NCBI RefSeq assembly: GCF_016595675.1
Contig: NZ_JAENJH010000003.1
Span: 248,001 to 312,000 of the forward strand
Direction: 5' to 3'
DNA: 64,000 nt
Origin: Prauserella cavernicola
GTDB taxonomy: Bacteria > Actinomycetota > Actinomycetes > Mycobacteriales > Pseudonocardiaceae
Each line of letters opens with the position of its first letter. Position 1 is the first letter of the stretch. Below, in pieces: positions 62,650 through 64,000 of this stretch. Under the pieces are notes generated by a model. The model saw only the letters and a list, made by a program, of their open reading frames with translations, had not been told where the DNA came from and searched no databases. Position numbers and translations under genes: made by a program.

Positions 62650-63881
62650 GGTTCGTCGACCTGCGGCCGTTGCGGTCGAGTCCGGACTTCCGCCGGCTGT
62701 GGACCGGCACGACCACGTCCACAGTGGGCGGACAGATCGCGCTCGTCGCGGTGCTCGCCCAGGTGTGGGACCTCACTGGCAGTTCGGTCGCGGTGGGCGC
62801 GATCGGGCTCACCAACGCGGTTCCGATGATCCTTTTCGGGCTGCTCGGGGGAGTGCTCGCCGACTCCGTCGATCGGCGCAAGCTCGTGCTGGGCACCACC
62901 CTGGCCCAGTTCGCGACCGCGGCGATGCTCGCCGCGCAGGCGCTCGTGGGGCTCGGCTCGCTGGCGGTCGTGCTGACACTGGTCGCGGTCCAGGGCACGT
63001 GCATGGGACTCGGCGCGCCGGCCCGGCGCACGTTCGTCGCCCGGCTGCTGCCCGAGCACCAGGTGAGCGCGGGCGTGGCACTGAACCACCTGAGCTTCCA
63101 GGCGGCCATGCTCGCGGGGCCCGCGATCGCGGGTGTCGTGATCGCGGGATGGGGCGTCGGCGCCTGCTATGTCGTCGACGCGCTCGCGTTCACCGTGGCC
63201 TGCTACGGCGTGTTCCGGCTGCCCGCGATGCGCCCGTCCGGCGAGCCGACCCGACCGGGGCCGCGCGCGATCTGGGAGGGCTGGCGTTTCATCGGCCGCA
63301 GGCCGGTGCTGCGCGGCGCCTTCCTCAGCGACGTGCTGGCCACCGTGCTCGCGATGCCGATCGCGCTGTTTCCCGCCATCAACGCCGAGCGCTTCGGAGG
63401 CGATCCCGAGACGCTCGGGTTGTTCCTGTCCGCGATCGCCGTGGGCGGCATCGCGGCGGGCCTGGCGTCCGGCACGATCACCGGGGCACAGCGGCCCGGT
63501 CTGGTCATGCTCGTCTCCGCAGGTGTGTGGGGCGCCGCGCTCGTCGGGTTCGGGCTCGCGGACTCCCTGTGGCTCACCCTGTGCTGCCTGGCCGTCGCCG
63601 GTGCCGCGGACACGTTCTCGGTGGTCTCGCGCGGATCGCTCGTGCAGCTCGCGACCCCGGACTCGCACCGAGGCCGGGTCACCTCCGTCGAGTACGTCGT
63701 CGGCGCAGCGGGACCGGACGTCGGCAACTTCCGGGCCGGGCTGGTGGCCGGCGCGACCTCGCCCGTGTTCGCCGCGGTGGCGGGCGGTGCGCTGTGCGTT
63801 GCCGGCGTCGCGGTGCTCGGGCTGACGAGCACTCCGTTGCGGCGCTTCAGGATCGGCCGTCCAACGGAGTCACCGGCGTGA
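62646..63881 (+). CDS. MFS transporter (EntS-like 12-TM exporter)
   Basis: 411 residues with about 12 spans. Begins FVDLRPLRSSPDFRRLWTGT, typical of the enterobactin-exporter (EntS/DHA3) branch; motif A-like GGVLADSVDRRKLVL after span 2. ASSIGNMENT to export of a siderophore or drug is inferred from family. Translationally coupled to the MarR gene. Its 3' end overlaps the convergent partial gene by 35 bases. Confidence 0.9.
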   Translation: MRFVDLRPLRSSPDFRRLWTGTTTSTVGGQIALVAVLAQVWDLTGSSVAVGAIGLTNAVPMILFGLLGGVLADSVDRRKLVLGTTLAQFATAAMLAAQALVGLGSLAVVLTLVAVQGTCMGLGAPARRTFVARLLPEHQVSAGVALNHLSFQAAMLAGPAIAGVVIAGWGVGACYVVDALAFTVACYGVFRLPAMRPSGEPTRPGPRAIWEGWRFIGRRPVLRGAFLSDVLATVLAMPIALFPAINAERFGGDPETLGLFLSAIAVGGIAAGLASGTITGAQRPGLVMLVSAGVWGAALVGFGLADSLWLTLCCLAVAGAADTFSVVSRGSLVQLATPDSHRGRVTSVEYVVGAAGPDVGNFRAGLVAGATSPVFAAVAGGALCVAGVAVLGLTSTPLRRFRIGRPTESPA

Positions 63882-64000
63882 CCCGCGGGACGTGCACGAG
63901 CAGGTCGATCGCCTCCCGTACCGGGCCGCCGTCGAGTCGGAACTCGTGGTCGCGATCGGGGTCGTAGACGGGGCCGATCATGCGGGTGCGCACCGGTGCA
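63847..64000 (-). CDS. Unrecognised protein, C-terminal end only
   Basis: Open frame entering from the right edge and ending at TGA 63847-63849. Visible residues include MIGPVYDPDRDHEFRLDGG, PVREAIDLLVHVPRVTPVTP and LDGRS. Codon usage is like the neighbours. No family identified from the 50 or so residues; the overlap with the MFS gene makes the exact end uncertain. Confidence 0.5.
   Translation of the reverse strand, partial: APVRTRMIGPVYDPDRDHEFRLDGGPVREAIDLLVHVPRVTPVTPLDGRS

Overview
The window is a high-GC actinobacterial chromosome segment carrying an integrated mobile element. Gene content and order from 2.2 to 40.7 kb (metG, tatD, rpfB, rsmA, ispE, an ABC-F protein, an acyl-AMP ligase, pth, rplY, prs, glmU, mfd, mazG, a lytic transglycosylase, eno, an FtsB/DivIC-like gene, a DUF501 gene and ppx) follow the Mycobacterium tuberculosis Rv1007c-Rv1026 block as I remember it. 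Extra genes are inserted in places. GTG starts, 4-base start/stop overlaps and frequent TetR, PadR and MarR regulators also fit actinobacteria. The style of the element and the spread of a 47-nt palindrome make a Pseudonocardiaceae host (Saccharomonospora, Amycolatopsis or Prauserella type) my best guess, but that is inference.

Region 1 (1-8.8 kb): a PadR-controlled drug-type ABC exporter on the minus strand, metG-tatD, then rpfB-rsmA behind a recognisable promoter and a leader of about 140 nt. A SAM riboswitch of the SAM-I clan and a short cysteine-containing leader peptide precede an orphan MetN-like ATPase. Region 2 (8.8-23.4 kb): a TetR/MFS drug-efflux pair, ispE, ABC-F, a FAAL-like ligase, tandem DivIVA-domain proteins, pth-rplY, an F420-type oxidoreductase, glmU-prs, a GGDEF protein and tRNA-Gln. 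Region 3 (23.4-47.3 kb): a fatty-acid desaturase with a TetR regulator, an AAA ATPase, a lipoprotein sugar dehydrogenase, mfd, a TetR/small-membrane-protein pair with two operators, a SurA-like lipoprotein with mazG, a transglycosylase, eno-ftsB-DUF501-ppx, a secreted subtilase, an IS481-type insertion sequence, an S10 peptidase, a family-5 uracil-DNA glycosylase and NDH-2.

Region 4 (47.375-60.663 kb): a 13.3-kb actinomycete integrative and conjugative element (AICE) inserted in the 3' end of a tRNA gene with a UAA anticodon, bounded by 52-bp direct repeats with one mismatch. It has int, xis, a RepSA-like initiator, a DUF2637 membrane protein, an FtsK-like transfer ATPase, about twelve small coupled ORFs, an SCO3933-type gene, and a divergent XRE/DUF397 pair. 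Three copies of one 12-bp palindrome lie in the divergent control region. Between this control region and attR is a cargo segment whose genes are visibly more AT-rich. It holds two large imperfect hairpins, a membrane-anchored protein, and a coupled pair whose first member has a PD-(D/E)XK nuclease pattern. This segment is the best candidate here for an undescribed, possibly anti-phage, system.

Region 5 (60.7-64 kb): the original tRNA terminator, a probably frameshifted lipoprotein gene, a hypothetical gene, a MarR/MFS efflux pair, and the end of an unrecognised gene.

The seven copies of the 47-nt palindrome lie at gene 3' ends. They occupy all five non-overlapping convergent chromosomal gaps and the end of the glmU-prs operon, which suggests they act as terminators.
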